NCBI GenBank assembly: GCA_973895155.1
Contig: OZ316899.1
Coordinates: 6,448,001-6,512,000 of the forward strand
DNA length: 64,000 nucleotides
Direction: 5' to 3'
Source: Marsupella aquatica
Lineage: Eukaryota > Marchantiophyta
In this document: one piece after another, positions 1 to 12,013 of the stretch
Layout: every line of letters begins with the position of its first letter
How positions within the stretch are numbered: the first letter of the stretch is position 1
Program-made: the position numbers and the translations under genes
Notes under the pieces: model-generated
The model's database searches: none
Told to the model about the DNA's origin: nothing
Seen by the model: the letters and a program-made list of their open reading frames with translations, nothing else

Positions 1-48
1 AAAACCAGCCACACTAGCTAGTCGTTCAGCATCACCAACAAAATCAGT

Positions 49-823
49 TCATGATGGGTAAGAAGTGGAAGCAACAAAAGAGGAAGAAGTCATCCCTGGT
101 AAATCCGGTGCTATCGTCTGCTCCACTGGAGGGGGTCTTGGAAATGTCATTGGTGGTGGAGTCAACTCTCTTGCTAACTCTGGCTGAGGGAGCTCAAAGT
201 GTCTCGCTCTCCTCCTCCAATCGCTCAGCTCCACTGGTAACAAGCAGCCTCTCAAAAAGTAAATGTGCGCCAAGTAGGGTGTTAGATAGGTATCACCGGT
301 AGTAGACAAGACAACCACCTGCTTGGCAATCACCTCCGAAAGAGCTAAGGCCCAGTTGATCCTCCTCTTGCCGGTCCATGGAACGATGATAGAGCTGGTC
401 AAGTAAACCATAGCCCTGGTGGGTTTGGTCGGATGAAAGACAGATACAAGGAATCAGAGTAGATGAGCTAACTCCCGGTTCTTGCACTGATCAATCTTCC
501 AACCAGACCTCCGGTCCCTGGTACCTCCGGTCCTCCCCAACAGAAATCAGTCTCTCTTCCTCTTGGCTCAACTGGTACACCTCAAAAACAATGGCAGCGG
601 TACAAACATCAGCTAAACCTCTAGTAGAACTCCGGAAAGCTCCAGCTTGGGGTGGACGAAGAAAATCGGCAATGATGGACCCATGCACCATATCCCAAGG
701 AAGAAAAAGTAAGGAACTCAAGCCCATCTCTACCAGGTTACTAAGGAGTCTAAAGTAAGCCTTAGGACCTGGGGGTAAGGTCACCCTAATGGCCTTACTA
801 ATTGGTAAGCTTCTGGTGGCCAT
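49..823 (-). pseudogene. Broken ORF of unknown, probably element-derived, origin
   Basis: Three minus-strand open stretches (823-491, 487-293 and 411-49) follow one another. The first two share a frame and are separated by one stop codon. The third needs a one-base frame change but overlaps the second. The predicted protein starts MATRSLPISK, has a hydrophobic middle and ends in a proline-rich segment. I do not recognise the family. The stop and frameshift make an active gene unlikely, and a decayed transposon gag-like or captured ORF is a guess. It is the only coding-like signal in the first 0.9 kb. Confidence 0.3.
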
Positions 824-1261
824 AGCTCAGAAAATCTGAGAAAGCTAGAGAGTTCTCCTCCTAAAAATGGTTAAGCATTGAGGCTCAAGAATGAAATAAG
901 GGATCTAAGGTAGCTGCGTTGCTATGGGAGAAGAAATGAACTGAAAAGAGATAGAAATGAAGGAGTTATGATCAGGCGAAGCTCTCAAAATTGCAATTTC
1001 TTTAATTCCAAGAAATCAGAGAGCATCAATGACTCAATACTCCTCAATGTCTTATCAATGGCAGTTCAGAATCGGGGTGAACATTCTCTAGGCAGTTGCG
1101 CTGCCATAGCAAGTGAAACGAGCTTGAATGGAGGTCTAACAAGTGAGCACTAAGGGTCAAAGCTTGCGCCCTACTACCGGCCGCCATGGACATCCCTTGA
1201 AGAAAAGAAGAAAAAAAGTGATCAGGCCGGCGCGGAAAGAGTCGGCCATCCTTGGCAAAAA

Positions 1262-1394
1262 ATGGTTGTCGTCCTGGCCGTCCCTGTGTAGAAGCCGTCC
1301 AAGCCGGCGCCATCTTTGTTGTCTTTGTGAGGAAGCCGCCCAGGATGGCTGTTGTCCTGGCCGTCCCTGTGTAGAGGCCGTCCAATCCGGCATC
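1262..1394. repeat. Degenerate local tandem repeat
   Basis: Two copies of a ~50-bp unit containing ggccgtccctgtgtaga lie at about 1262-1311 and 1344-1393. Between them is a shorter, more diverged copy (gttgtctttgtgaggaagcc). The repeat explains the repetitive short ORFs on both strands here, so those ORFs are not taken as genes. Confidence 0.6.
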
Positions 1395-1893
1395 TCATTT
1401 TTGAATCTTCTTTCAACTTCTTGCCGTCTTGGCGCTTACTATGTAAAAACCAGGGTGGCCTTGACGTTTTCCAATGGTATCCTTACCCATTTGAGCTTAA
1501 ACTAACTTAATTTTTCTTAAAGGGGCTTATAAAAACTTTTAAAATTTATGGTTTTGATACTTTAACTCTCCTTTTGGATAATCACCTAATTACACAAAGA
1601 CTTATACTTTAGATTAGGAGGGAGGGCCAACAACAGAGTCACGCAAATCTTGCTATCCAAACTAGAGAGAGAGCACGCTGGCCACCCTCATTACATAGCG
1701 CTGATGGTGGATGCAAACACCACGCAACCCAACTATTAGGCATGAAATCTTCACTGGTCTATAGTTTGGCATTACATAGGAAAGTTTTTCCTTTAGTAGA
1801 AGTAGTTCTGAAGTCCTAGGCGGCAAGGGAGATCCAAATCAACTGCAGGAAGTACACACTCCCTCGTCTGGTTACTTTTCTCCAGACAACAGG

Positions 1894-2931
1894 ATGGCAC
1901 AATACGAGCGGAATGGGAGGCGGGTTATCTTCAATCCCTACTTCACCTCCCACCTTATAGTATCCAAGGAGTGGATGAGCTTTGTAGACTTTCTTGTCTT
2001 ACCCTAGTTCAGTCACCTTGCCATGACTCACTTCTATTTGCTAGGCAAGGATCCGGCCGCAGTGACCTGTGCGGGGGATACTATCTGAACTGACAAGTTT
2101 CCCTTTGATCCTGCTGATTTACGTGTGGGTGTTTGGGAGAAGACATCATTTTGGGAAAGGGTAACCCCTACGGAGAATGTAATTAGATGGCTAGAAGCAA
2201 GTGTACATAATTATGAATTAGGGAATTACTTTGGACCTGCGGCCTTCTGGACGCCACATTAGTTCTTTCGGGAACTTGTAGATGAGGACGGGTTTGGTCT
2301 ATACTTGGAGACCAACCCTATAGCTGTATATTACTCGATATGGCAACATGACCCCCGGGTTTGGATGCGGCTACCCCAGCATGAGGACAATCCACCATTA
2401 AGCCTTCTAGCTCAACTCAGGCGATGGATCAATGCCCTGACACGTCAATATCCTTTCGGGCATTCACTTGCGGATCCCCGCTACTTCCGGTGGTATTGTT
2501 TTGCGCGTTCTTAAATTGAGGTAGTGGATCGATCCGGATGAGCAGGCAAGGTTGACGTGGGTCTTAATGGGGAGATGCAATATGAAGGTATGATTATGTG
2601 GAAGCTGTTTAGCCAGGCGGGACCAGCAGCCGTGCGGATGTACAATTTGTTGATAGACGTTGAATTCTTGAAAGGGGAGGACCCCATAATTAGATGCAAA
2701 GGACCACTAGCGCCCACTTGGGCGTACATCATGGTAAGCCAACCCAATCCTGGCACTATGGATGACAATATCAAGTTGGAGGAGGAATGGGAGACTAACG
2801 TTTATGAAGAGTACCACAACTGGTGGGTAGTCATGGGCGAGACGCCGGGGGAAAGGGAAGAATGCCTTGGGCCCTCAGCTTACAAAATAACAAAACATAC
2901 GTGCAAACGTCCAATGGGTATTAAATATTAA
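1894..2931 (+). pseudogene. Long decayed ORF, family not recognised
   Basis: A single reading frame runs from an ATG at 1894 to 2931 (about 345 codons) and is interrupted by several in-frame stops, mostly TAG and TGA. The segments either side of each stop read as ordinary protein sequence, for example the open parts at 2305-2514 and 2557-2931. The frame being preserved across the stops suggests one ancestral coding region damaged by point changes, not chance ORFs. No catalytic motif is visible. It may be a gag-like or plant mobile-domain protein from an element, but that is a guess. Confidence 0.4.
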
Positions 2932-4640
2932 TTTTGCAAATAATATTATAACACAGTTCTAACCAACAAGGTCCTTATATACCTCCAATGTTGATTAGAA
3001 TAAATGAAGTCTCTTTTTTAATGTGTCCAAAAGTTGTTCAATTGAAGGGCCATGGATATACCCAATGACACGCGTCACCCGTTGATTTGACCACGTGTCG
3101 ACATACCAATGGATTGAGGTGTACGGGATTTGGGGGGAAGAGTACCCAAAGAGTGTTGTGTTCCCCCTTGCCCCTCCTACTTTGTAAGAGCCGTCCGATG
3201 TATGATGCCCAAGATCGGACGGCCAGGATTATCAGTGGGTCCAAGGGGCTAGCGAGACCGGGAGCGAGATAGTGCAGGAGGAGGGGACTCAATGAGGCAG
3301 GACAGGAGGGGTCTCCCAAGAGGTCCCAACTAGGGCCCCACTTTCTCACTTTCTTTCAGGCTTTCTTTGCGAGTTCTTCATCGTCTACAGAGCTTGCGTG
3401 ATCTTGGGCCAGGGTTTGGGTGAAAGTGTTTGACCCCGTGTTTGACCCAATGTTTGACGTTGGGCAGACTGCAAGATGGGCGGGGAGCTAGGGTGAGTTA
3501 TTTTTTATAGCAAATGAAGGGTATTTTAAATTCCAAAATATATCTGATTATAATAACATAGGTAGGTTTTATATAGGATTGAAAATTCTTTTTGGAACGA
3601 ACAAGGTAAATTTAATGTTCCTCCAAAATATAACAAGGGGTACCTAGGGGGCCTTCGGATCATACTTCCTATTGGTCCAAAGTCAGACATCTTGAAGGTC
3701 AAATGGTGTGGAAACAACGCTTCAAAATCTTCATTCCATTATTTGTCCGGAAATCTCGAATATCTCTTGGTTGCACCGGTTAGAGTCTCATAATATTAAG
3801 TGGGTCATTTCGAGTCCATTTTCAGACTTCTTTATATATATCTTAACCGCATCGGAAAGAGATTTCCAACACACTTTACAGATCTTGATTTGGATAAATG
3901 GTTTGAGAGTTATGGTAATTTTTCTACCGGATGGTATGTCCAAACCGAATCAAAAACCGGCTCAAAAACCGGATGGAAACCGGTTCAAATTCCGGATGGA
4001 ATAACTCTTCAATTTCCATCACTTAGTTGGTGTAATTTTTTCCATGAACTACTGGAAAGTGGGGTAACACAACCTTGATAAAAGATTGAGCTACTTGTTG
4101 CTGAAATGCACTGATTAATTCACCTTAGAATTAGCCGTCTAACTCAAATTTGTGAAAAGTTGGACCTCAATTCCAAAGTTAAACCTTTGCTTGAGGGGTT
4201 GAAGTAGGTCTCTCCTCGCTATCAGATTTTCCCAATACCAATCCATTTATGGTTTTATTCATCTTTCACTATTGAGTCGGATGAGGGACCATAACATCTT
4301 TATATGCACCTTGGCATGATTCAAGCTTAATATACTCACATATGCTTAAATAGTCATTCAAGGTCCTCAACATGGTCATGGAAAACTATTTTTTTCACAT
4401 AAGATAACTTTTCTATCCTTAAGGGCTTAACCCCTCTATTACACCTCTCTGGTGAGTAGTCCCTCCTCCTATCCGGGGAATAGTCCCTCCTCCTATCAAG
4501 CAAATAATCCCTACCCCTATCACAATGTCGGTATCTCCAACCAACAATTGTATCCCCATCATTTGTGTCATTGGACAAGTCATAGATCACCATGTCCGAC
4601 AACCCTAAATCTATGATATGAGCAAAGGGAATCAACCCTA
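2932..4640. other. No gene seen; short local repeats only
   Basis: No credible coding region is seen. At about 3950-3995 there is a cluster of CCGG-centred short repeats (aaaaaccgg variants). At about 4445-4500 a 20-30-bp unit (agtccctcctcctatc) occurs two to three times; on the minus strand it would read as a short RRDYSP repeat. Neither is enough to call a gene. Confidence 0.4.
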
Positions 4641-6840
4641 CACAAAGCCAATCCCAGAAACCCTACAACTTATGATGTAACTCTAGTATTAACGTCGTCT
4701 TTTGCAAAAACCCTAAAATGTAACATCGCCCATAAACCCCTCTGATGTCAGTTACATCTTATTGAATGACGTTCTTACATATTAACGTCATTTTGGGTTA
4801 GGTTTCTCTACGGAACATTGAGTGCCAAATGACATAACAAACGACGTAAATTGAGGGAAACGGCAAACCCGTGAGGTTAATTGTTTCCCCGGTCATTTCC
4901 TTTAGAAAACATTGGGGTCGTGTTTGAATGTGAATCACATTTGACATTCCTCAATGCACCTCTAATCCTCACCTCTCCTGGTCTCCTCTACCTCACAGAA
5001 TCGTCCGCCATGTCTCATCCAGGCTATCTTCCATGCAGTGTGAACTTTGATGTAGTGAAGGTGGGCATGGAGGATCCAAAGGATTTGGAGAAGGTGCATA
5101 TAGCACTACGTTTGACACATTCACTAGTTCAGGCCTTCAACCATAGCTTGCAATTCATGGGAGGGACAGGGAACGAAGGAGTCCAAGTTTATAGAGTACT
5201 TGGAGAGTATTGAGGCCAATGCTCCCACCCAAGAGGAGGAGGCCGAGGTTGAAGCGCCAGAGTTTGGTGGAGAGCTTGACGGGGCATTGATTGATCCGCT
5301 ATAGACTTACATTCCCAACTTACACTACCAGACAATGGTTGGGATGATCCTACCTTCTGTTCCATCCAACTAGATTCTCAGGCAGTTGCTCGAACCCCTA
5401 TCAAGAGTCAAGTGAGGATTGCACATGAGAGATACAGGGCAGAAGATGAGAGGGGGGACTGTCAAGCACACAAGAGGAGGAGGCAATCTCTGTCTTTCTC
5501 AAATAGCAGCATTGAAAGGAGAAGGCAAAAGGGGAAAGGAACCAATGAGCACAGTGCAGAGACATCAAGGTCAAAGAGACGCATGGGAGATCAACATCAT
5601 GGAGTAGAGAGGAGAGAGGAGCACTAATGTTCGTTCCCTCCAGAGCGGCGATCATGTCCTCAGCAAGCTCCTGCCAGCAAGGAGCACCTCCCCACCATCA
5701 CCCTTGTTGCTTTCAATGCAAGGCCTGGATGAGAAATCACTCACAAACAGATTGCAAACCTGTGTAACTAAACACTGCCCTAATTGGACAACTTGGAAGG
5801 ATCTGGTACATAACAAAAAGAAGTTCCAGCTGCTCCTGAATGATGTGCAGGCTGGATTCACAAACGGGCAAGAGATTGACTACCGCCACGTTAGGAAGAA
5901 GACTATGAATCACCTCACTGATCGACGGTTCAGGTAGAGAGCAAAGGTGGGCAAACTGAGGTGCATAAGGATAGGGGAGTACAAGGAACCTGATGGCATG
6001 AGCAAAGATGACTTCAAATTGATTGTCAGTGAACTCAAAGCAGCCCCAGACACCCCAATTCAAAAGCGACTGGGTATGGGAGACAAGGTCACTATTGTTC
6101 AAAAAGTGAGTGGCAAGAAGGTGACTAATTTATGGGGGCAGGGAGGATGGGGAGGATTTCTTGCAACCTATGTAAGTCCCCTTGCATTTCACATTGCAGC
6201 ACAATTGTTCTGAACCTGTTGCCTTGTGCTGCTGCGGTGTGAAGCACTAATGAACATTGTTTTTTGGTACTAACGTTGCCATTGCCAAAAAGAACGGCGC
6301 CAAACACGTGGTATCTCAAGCAAAACGTCTTCCTAGATGATGTTACCCTTAACTTAATGTGGTAGTCTTGACGTTAGTACTATCCAAATGTCTCTAACAT
6401 TGTTTTACACGATGCAAAAGATTAACCACCTCCTAAACGACGTAAGATACCACCTCTTGGACAACATAATATGAATTTTGCTGCAAAAGCAAAAGTATGG
6501 CCAAGATGCCGACCCAAGTGAGCAAGAGCGCTTGTGCTCCAAGCGATATGGCTTGGCAGCCCTATGGGCAAAGCTTGATTCAACTCCGGAAGACCACCAG
6601 GTAAGTGTAGGCCTTGTGCTAGCTTGTGTATACCATTCCATAGACGTTGAGTGAAAGAGTATCTTGTGCCAGCCTACACTGAAATTGTGTCTTGTATACA
6701 GGTGGATTGGACTGCACCAGAGGGTTTAGTAGCACAACCCATTGCGGAGGATGAGGAGGCTGACATATCACCCTTGAGGAGGGTACCCAAGAGGAGCCCC
6801 CAAGTTGTGGAACTCGACTACCTTAACACTTAGCTCTGGC
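4640..6840 (+). mobile_element. Possible CACTA-like (En/Spm) transposon remnant
   Basis: Two intervals (about 4640-4870 and 6240-6480) are rich in short AACGTC, ACGTTG and TTACAT words. They flank a run of short plus-strand ORFs (about 5218-6213 and 6480-6835). The stretch around 5704-6180 has a basic segment followed by a sequence resembling the tail of plant En/Spm-type transposase-associated domains (MSKDDFKLIVSELKAAPDT), broken by one TAG at 5935. Neither CACTA termini nor a 3-bp target duplication were found, so the assignment is tentative. The subterminal-repeat impression rests on reading by eye. Confidence 0.3.
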
Positions 6841-8290
6841 ATTGTTGACTCTGACGCCAAGCTCCCTTATGGTCCAGGCCCGGATAGGCCATTCGGGGAG
6901 GACTTAGCATGGGGAGACTTTTGGGCAATGGGACGTGGCGCTCGCGAAGGCAAGGCGCCAGGCTAGTGTCACGCAATTAGGACTTAGACTAGTTGAGGAC
7001 TGGTCGGGTTGAGGGAAAAGGGTCAGGCTCAAGGTCGACCATCCAGACCCCCAACGGACTTTGATTTTTGAGGGCTTGAGTGAGAACTCCTCTTGGGCCC
7101 AAGGCCAATGGAGTTGACTTCATGGGCAACGGACGCTTGGGGCGCGAGTCATGGCCCAATCTAGGTTTGGCCAATTTGGGGCCCTGAGTGGCGATGAGGT
7201 CTGAGGGCCCAAGCATAAGCACTGGGTTGGCCCGATCACAATGGGCTAAGGCACTCCGCTTGCAAACGCCTAACTAGGAAGTTATGGGCGTTGCCAGTTG
7301 GTGGCGCGCCCTGACATGCGGGATGGGGTCCAGGTTGGGGGCCAAAAGTTTGGGGACCAAAGTTGGTCTGGGGTTGGCAGGTCTCTAGAAACATATATTA
7401 GGGGAGTGGTGTCTCCCTAGGGGCTAAGAGCGAGCCGAAGTTGTGAGCCGCGGTGGTCGCGATACTAAGGGAAAATGTCAAATGGAAACGACAATAACTT
7501 CCCAACGAGAAGTCCGTTGGGGGACTTCTTGGGTGCATTGGAAATCTCTCAAGGAGGGCTACATCCTCCTGAGCTCATCTGGGTCTGGAGGCGCCATAGG
7601 TTCTTGAGGTTTGTGGGTGTTGTCTTGGCTGCTTGGCGAATCCCGTCAAAATAGCAGCCAAGCCGCATTCAGTCTCTCAAGGAAGCTTGCATTGGGGAGG
7701 CAAGGCCAAGTAGGCATGGAGGTTGAGTTCCAAGGGCACTTGGCCCATAGGCCATCAGTGGGGCAAGAACTGGGAGTTGGTTGCTAAAGTCGGGGCCATT
7801 CTGGTCCCGGCATGTAGGGACAAGCTTTAGGACAAGCTACGCTATTTGGGCCATGAGCATATCTTGGGGATAGGGCGATCAGTTGATGATGGATAGATAC
7901 AAGGCGGAACCCGGGCTGCGCCCAAGGATGGAGCTGTTCTAGACAAATAGTGGGCATCGGTTCTGGTTCCGGCTTATGGCATCGAGAGGACCTATCGCTG
8001 ACCTACTTACCAAATGTCTATTGAGCTTGAGTTAGGATGCTAGACTTGAGAGATCTAGATCCTAAAGGGTTACTTACCAAGACACTTGGGTGCTTGTGCA
8101 GACAATGAGGACCATTGAGTAGTGATCGTGTTGGGGAGCAAGTACGGCTTTGTATGGGAGGGGCCGATGGCGGTGCAAGGGGCATCAGATTGCTTGCTCA
8201 AGGTATTCCGTGGAGGCATTTGGGCACCAGGGGCACTTAGGCGTGGGTGCTGGGATTGGTGAGGGCACGGGGTGGCAAGGTCCACCACTC
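6799..8290 (+). mobile_element. LTR of a Ty3/gypsy chromovirus family (solo or truncated copy)
   Basis: This ~1.49-kb interval is collinear with 42163-43981, which lies directly downstream of a gypsy pol and begins with TG after a purine tract. Shared landmarks include ctcccttatggtc, the AT-rich TATA-like box (catatatt at about 7390, catatatg at about 42756) and the closing ccaccactc. It lacks the 305-bp insertion found in the other copy and so supplies its empty site at 7840-7847. Just after the shared end lies tggtaccgtgcgaac, which could be a primer-binding site but is unverified. No gypsy pol of this family is adjacent, so it may be a solo LTR. Confidence 0.75.
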
Positions 8291-8379
8291 CTTGGTACCG
8301 TGCGAACAATAGGGTGGGACTTCTCGTGATCTTTTCCTTGCAACGGAGACTCATAGGACCGGACAACAAGGGAAGGAGA

Positions 8380-9060
8380 GACACGGGGAGGAGGGAGATA
8401 GAGAGAGAAGGAGATAGAGAGAGGAGGAGGAGTAGTGGCAAGAGGCATTCCACTAGGGTACCTTGTAGCACTCAAACAACTAGAAGCAAGGCTGCATTGG
8501 AGCCAAATAGTAGTACCTCAAAGTAGGATGACCAGAGGTACAAGTTGCGCCGACAAGGTGGACAGTCAGGATGTGATAGGCCCCAATCTTAGCAGCATCA
8601 GGTTGTACCTCTTGATTAATCCTACAACCTAATGACTCTTAATTGTCCCAAACATTGTGTTGTGGTACGTTTGCCAATGTACGTCCGCATATAGATTCAA
8701 ATTACATTGTGATTAACTAGGTAGACCTTACCATACATCGTAGCATGCGTCACACTTAACCCACTAATTTACAACGTATCCGTTATACGTTGTTTCCCAC
8801 ATGGCTAATTATCGGGTCTTAAATTTGGTTAAATGTTCTTACATTGTATTCAACTACGTAAATTGGTCATGTTTTCACAATTTTGGTTAAGTGTAACATA
8901 GAATGTGACATCGTAAATTGTAAAATGTTGAAGTTCGCTTTGATATAACGTCGACTAAGGCGACATACCCAACCTTATACGTTGTTTGGGACTTTTCAAC
9001 ATGTCGTCTGAACTTTGCATTTATTGTCTTCTGATATTACATTAATCAGGCAGAAAATGT
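8380..9060. repeat. Copy A of a dispersed repeat (related to 17755-18620)
   Basis: A GA-rich tract (gagatagagagag) is followed by a segment ending agtaggatgaccagaggtacaagttg, which parallels agcaggatgacacacagtacaagttg at about 17920-17945. Downstream of both copies is an AT-rich interval full of TACATTGT, ACGTTGT and ACGTCG words (8640-9060 here, 18160-18620 in copy B). The shared order suggests one element family, possibly a DNA transposon end. No terminal repeats were identified. Confidence 0.4.
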
Positions 9061-9079
9061 AGTTGTGACCCACATCAAA

Positions 9080-9688
9080 GCATGTTGCAAGTAAGAGCAA
9101 AAGGGAGAAGCCGCACAAGAATCTACCAGTCAAAGACTTGTGTCTTCCTATGTTGGACAACAATCAGGATGTTGGACTCGTGGTGGGGATCATGCGCAGC
9201 GGTATTGCCCTGATCATAGAGGGCCAAGAGGGGCCTCAACACCTGATCAGCGACAGTGTGATCATTGTGGAGCTCTTGGACACACCAAGGATAGGTGTTT
9301 CTGACTCCATCCTGAGCTACGGAGAGGAGGACAGCGCACACATGATCAGGGAAGAGGAGGTAGAGGTGGTGGTCGTGGCCAAGGTATGCTACATGCAGGG
9401 AGATAGGGAGGTGATGTTGCTCCTATTGTAACCACAAATCCTAAGGATGCTAAGATTTCTCAATTGGAGCAACAACTAGTTGCTATTGTTAGTTCTCAGG
9501 TGAGACCTGCTTCTACTGATGCAGCTTCTACATCCTATGGAGCTTCCACATCTTATGGGGTTGATGGAGATCTTGCCACCATGGGATTCATGTGTGACAC
9601 TGCACACATTGATGCATCAGCAACTTTGATGTGTGAGGTAGCAAAATCTCTTGAGCCCCAAGGAGCAATAGTGGAGCTAGATCCATAG
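9080..9688 (+). pseudogene. Gag C-terminal part with CCHC zinc knuckle
   Basis: In the frame starting at positions congruent with 9257, the sequence reads CDHCGALGHTKDRC, a CX2CX4HX4C knuckle typical of retroelement nucleocapsid proteins. A TGA follows two codons later, where an arginine codon is expected from the family pattern. A glycine/arginine-rich tail follows, then a Ser/Thr/Ala-rich linker continuing in the same frame to a TAG at 9686. The N-terminal capsid part is not present. Its role would be to package element RNA into cytoplasmic particles. Confidence 0.65.
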
Positions 9689-10139
9689 AGGGGGATGCAC
9701 GTTGTCAAACAAAGCTTCCTTAGTTTTTTACATTGTCAGAGACAGTTTCAACTGCCATTATGAACCCAATTCAAACAACCCTAGTGTGGGCAAGTTGGCA
9801 AAATCATATGATGTTGTAGCAGGGATGACAAGTACCTTGTTGGGGGCAGCTACCACCATAGTGCGCACCCTATTATTTTCAACGATAGATATGTTGACAT
9901 TGGGAGTTAGTCCAACTGATGTGTTCAGATTGGCAGCCACATTATGCAAGGATACTCCAATTTTGGCTTCTCATGCAGAGGCAACATGCAATTTTGAAGC
10001 AGCAGAGTTGATACCACCTATTGCTATTTGTAAGACATGGCATGCAACAGCAGCAAAGTTGATGGATTTGTCAGCACGCCCTGCATTTGAGAGGCTAGGT
10101 TTGTGTCATTGGTATCTTTAGATTACTTGGGCCTATTGG

Positions 10140-10470
10140 AGCAGTATACTAGCCAAAGAGAGTGTTACCAGATATTGGTGCTCAACCCTTGATGTTGGGT
10201 AAGTCTGCCATACAAGGATTGGGATTGCATCCAAATGATCTAGAGGAGTGTCCCATTCCTCTTCAAACTTCATTGGGGGACCTACACCCTTACAGCACGT
10301 CACCAGACGACCACTTGACTTGAGGATTCAGGAGGGTCATGCAAAGGATAGCTCCCACATGTAGGCGCAAGCTATTATGACTAAGGCAAAGTCCTATGAT
10401 GTGTTGGTGGGATGTATAGTGTTGTACCCCATGGGATTTATTCTTGATTTTTGGGATGAATCAATTTCAT
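10140..10470 (+). pseudogene. Retropepsin and linker of the DNMT-gypsy element
   Basis: Starting at 10171 the frame reads DIGAQPLMLGKSAIQGLGL. The D-x-G-A is the catalytic aspartate motif of retroviral-type aspartic proteases, with Ile where Thr or Ser is usual. Downstream, SYDVLVGCIVLYPMGFILDF is the strand-rich linker found after the protease in this type of gypsy polyprotein, but it lies in a different frame and is followed by TAG. The 9702-10121 stretch before it is open for 139 codons in yet another frame; I could not assign it. The protease would cleave the polyprotein in the particle. Confidence 0.5.
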
Positions 10471-10726
10471 AGTGGCTTATTGGCAATCAAGAGATGCTAG
10501 ATTGAGCAGATTTCCAGTGCAATTTAGTGGACCTTTGGGAGGCCCTAAATCTACACCATTGTCTTTGGTAGCATTCAGTGGTGTGATCACTGATCCTAAT
10601 GATTTGATGGAAGGTAATGCACATGCAGCAAATGTTCCAATAGTGGAGGAGTCACATGAGGAGTAGGTCATGCATGGGTTACCTGTTGGTAGTGTTGCGT
10701 CACCTATGTGGGGCACAAGATAGGCC

Positions 10727-12013
10727 TTGCCACAGACAGCAGCACGATTGGTACATGATGCATGGCATCATACTTTTACACCACAACCAGGAGCAGAGCA
10801 GTCTCCTACAGGTGGGCCAGTGACTCTTTCACCATTGGCTACCACCACTATTGCATGGCAGTATCTATTAGAGGGTATTTGTTTGTTGGATTTATTTGGT
10901 GAAATTAGCATTGGATTGGCTGTTGTTCTTTAGGCAGGAATTCCTGTGCGTCGCACCTGGTATGTGGAGATAGATGAGATAGCATGGAGAGTCTCATTGC
11001 GCCATGTGGCTATGTTGGTGGGTCGTTATCCACAATTATTGTTAGTGGATGTTGTTCTTGGCTATCAGCATGCACTGCCTATTGATATTTCATTGTTGGG
11101 TGTGGATCATTTGGATTGTGTTGGCCCCATTGATTTGGTGATTGTTGGTTGGCCATGTTAGGGCCACTCTAGAGCTGAAGTTGGACATGGACTTCATGAT
11201 CCACAATCTGCATTATTTTGGGAGATGTTACGGGTGTTGCGTCATCTCCAATTGCATCAGACACAGTCTCCAACCTACATTTTGGAGAATGTGCCACTCT
11301 TGGGTGATCATTGTCAGCGGATTGTTGTCAGCGTTCATTAGGTGAGGTCCTAGATTGGACTTGTTGTGTTATTGGATGTTGCATGTATGGGTTCTCGTGC
11401 ACATCGTCCACGCTCGTGGTGGACTAATTTGTTACCAGGTGAGGTGTTAAAGCGAGCATTTGACAACATTCCTTGCTTGCCAACCTTGGTAGTGGATGAT
11501 ATTTTGGATCCAAGGCATTGTTCTCAGGGTGTGATCTAGTTTGACGGATCTCCATTGGCAATGGTCAATGTGGTTGGGCGCCCACATTGTGCATTACCCA
11601 CTTTTGTGAGCCACTATGCTTCATATGCTTTTAACGCATGTGGCCCTGGACTTGTGTGGGATACAACTCTACAATAGTTAGTCGAGCCCACTGCTGATGA
11701 GATAGAGTGGGCTATGGGATTCTCCACAAGTACAACTGCTGCTACATTTGTGTCAGACAGTTCACGCCCCCAGGTCCTTGACCAAGCCATGGATTTGAAT
11801 TGTTTGACTTGGATTGTCAGCTTGGGAGTAGCAAAGCAGTTTTGGATGTGCTCTGCTGGTGTTCTAGATCGTCCATTGGTGAGCTTGCGGCCTATTGAGA
11901 GAGTAGTGGCCACAGCTGGGGGCAAGCAAATAGTCCATGGACCTATGGCAGGATTGGCCAAGGCTGGACAGATTGTTGAGCAAGAAGGGACTGCTCAAAC
12001 TATTGTTAAATAG
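10727..12013 (+). pseudogene. C5-cytosine DNA methyltransferase domain embedded in gypsy polyprotein
   Basis: One frame (positions congruent with 10727) carries ordered DNMT motifs: motif I LLDLFGEISIGL (10890-10925, glycines degraded), the following acidic strand WYVEID, motif IV IDLVIVGWPC with the catalytic Cys at 11156-11158, motif VI YILENVPLLGD (11276 on) and motif VIII-like GSRAHRPRSWW (11399 on). A C-terminal segment (PTADEIEWAMGF) is also present. Seven in-frame stops (10931, 11159, 11339, 11351, 11537, 11675, 12011) are all TAG, and the frame itself is intact across 1.29 kb. In the live ancestor the enzyme would methylate C5 of cytosine, perhaps on the element's own cDNA. This copy is dead. 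Confidence 0.85.

Noticed and set aside
5401-5655. Minus-strand 84-codon ORF
   Set aside because: It is the shadow of the basic plus-strand stretch in the possible CACTA remnant.
6799-8290. 5' LTR of the DNMT-gypsy element
   Set aside because: It does not resemble that element's own LTR (15254-15880); it matches the chromovirus LTR at 42163-43981.
8070-8526. Overlapping 84-133-codon ORFs on both strands
   Set aside because: They arise from the LTR end and a GA-rich tract and have low-complexity composition with no conserved motifs.
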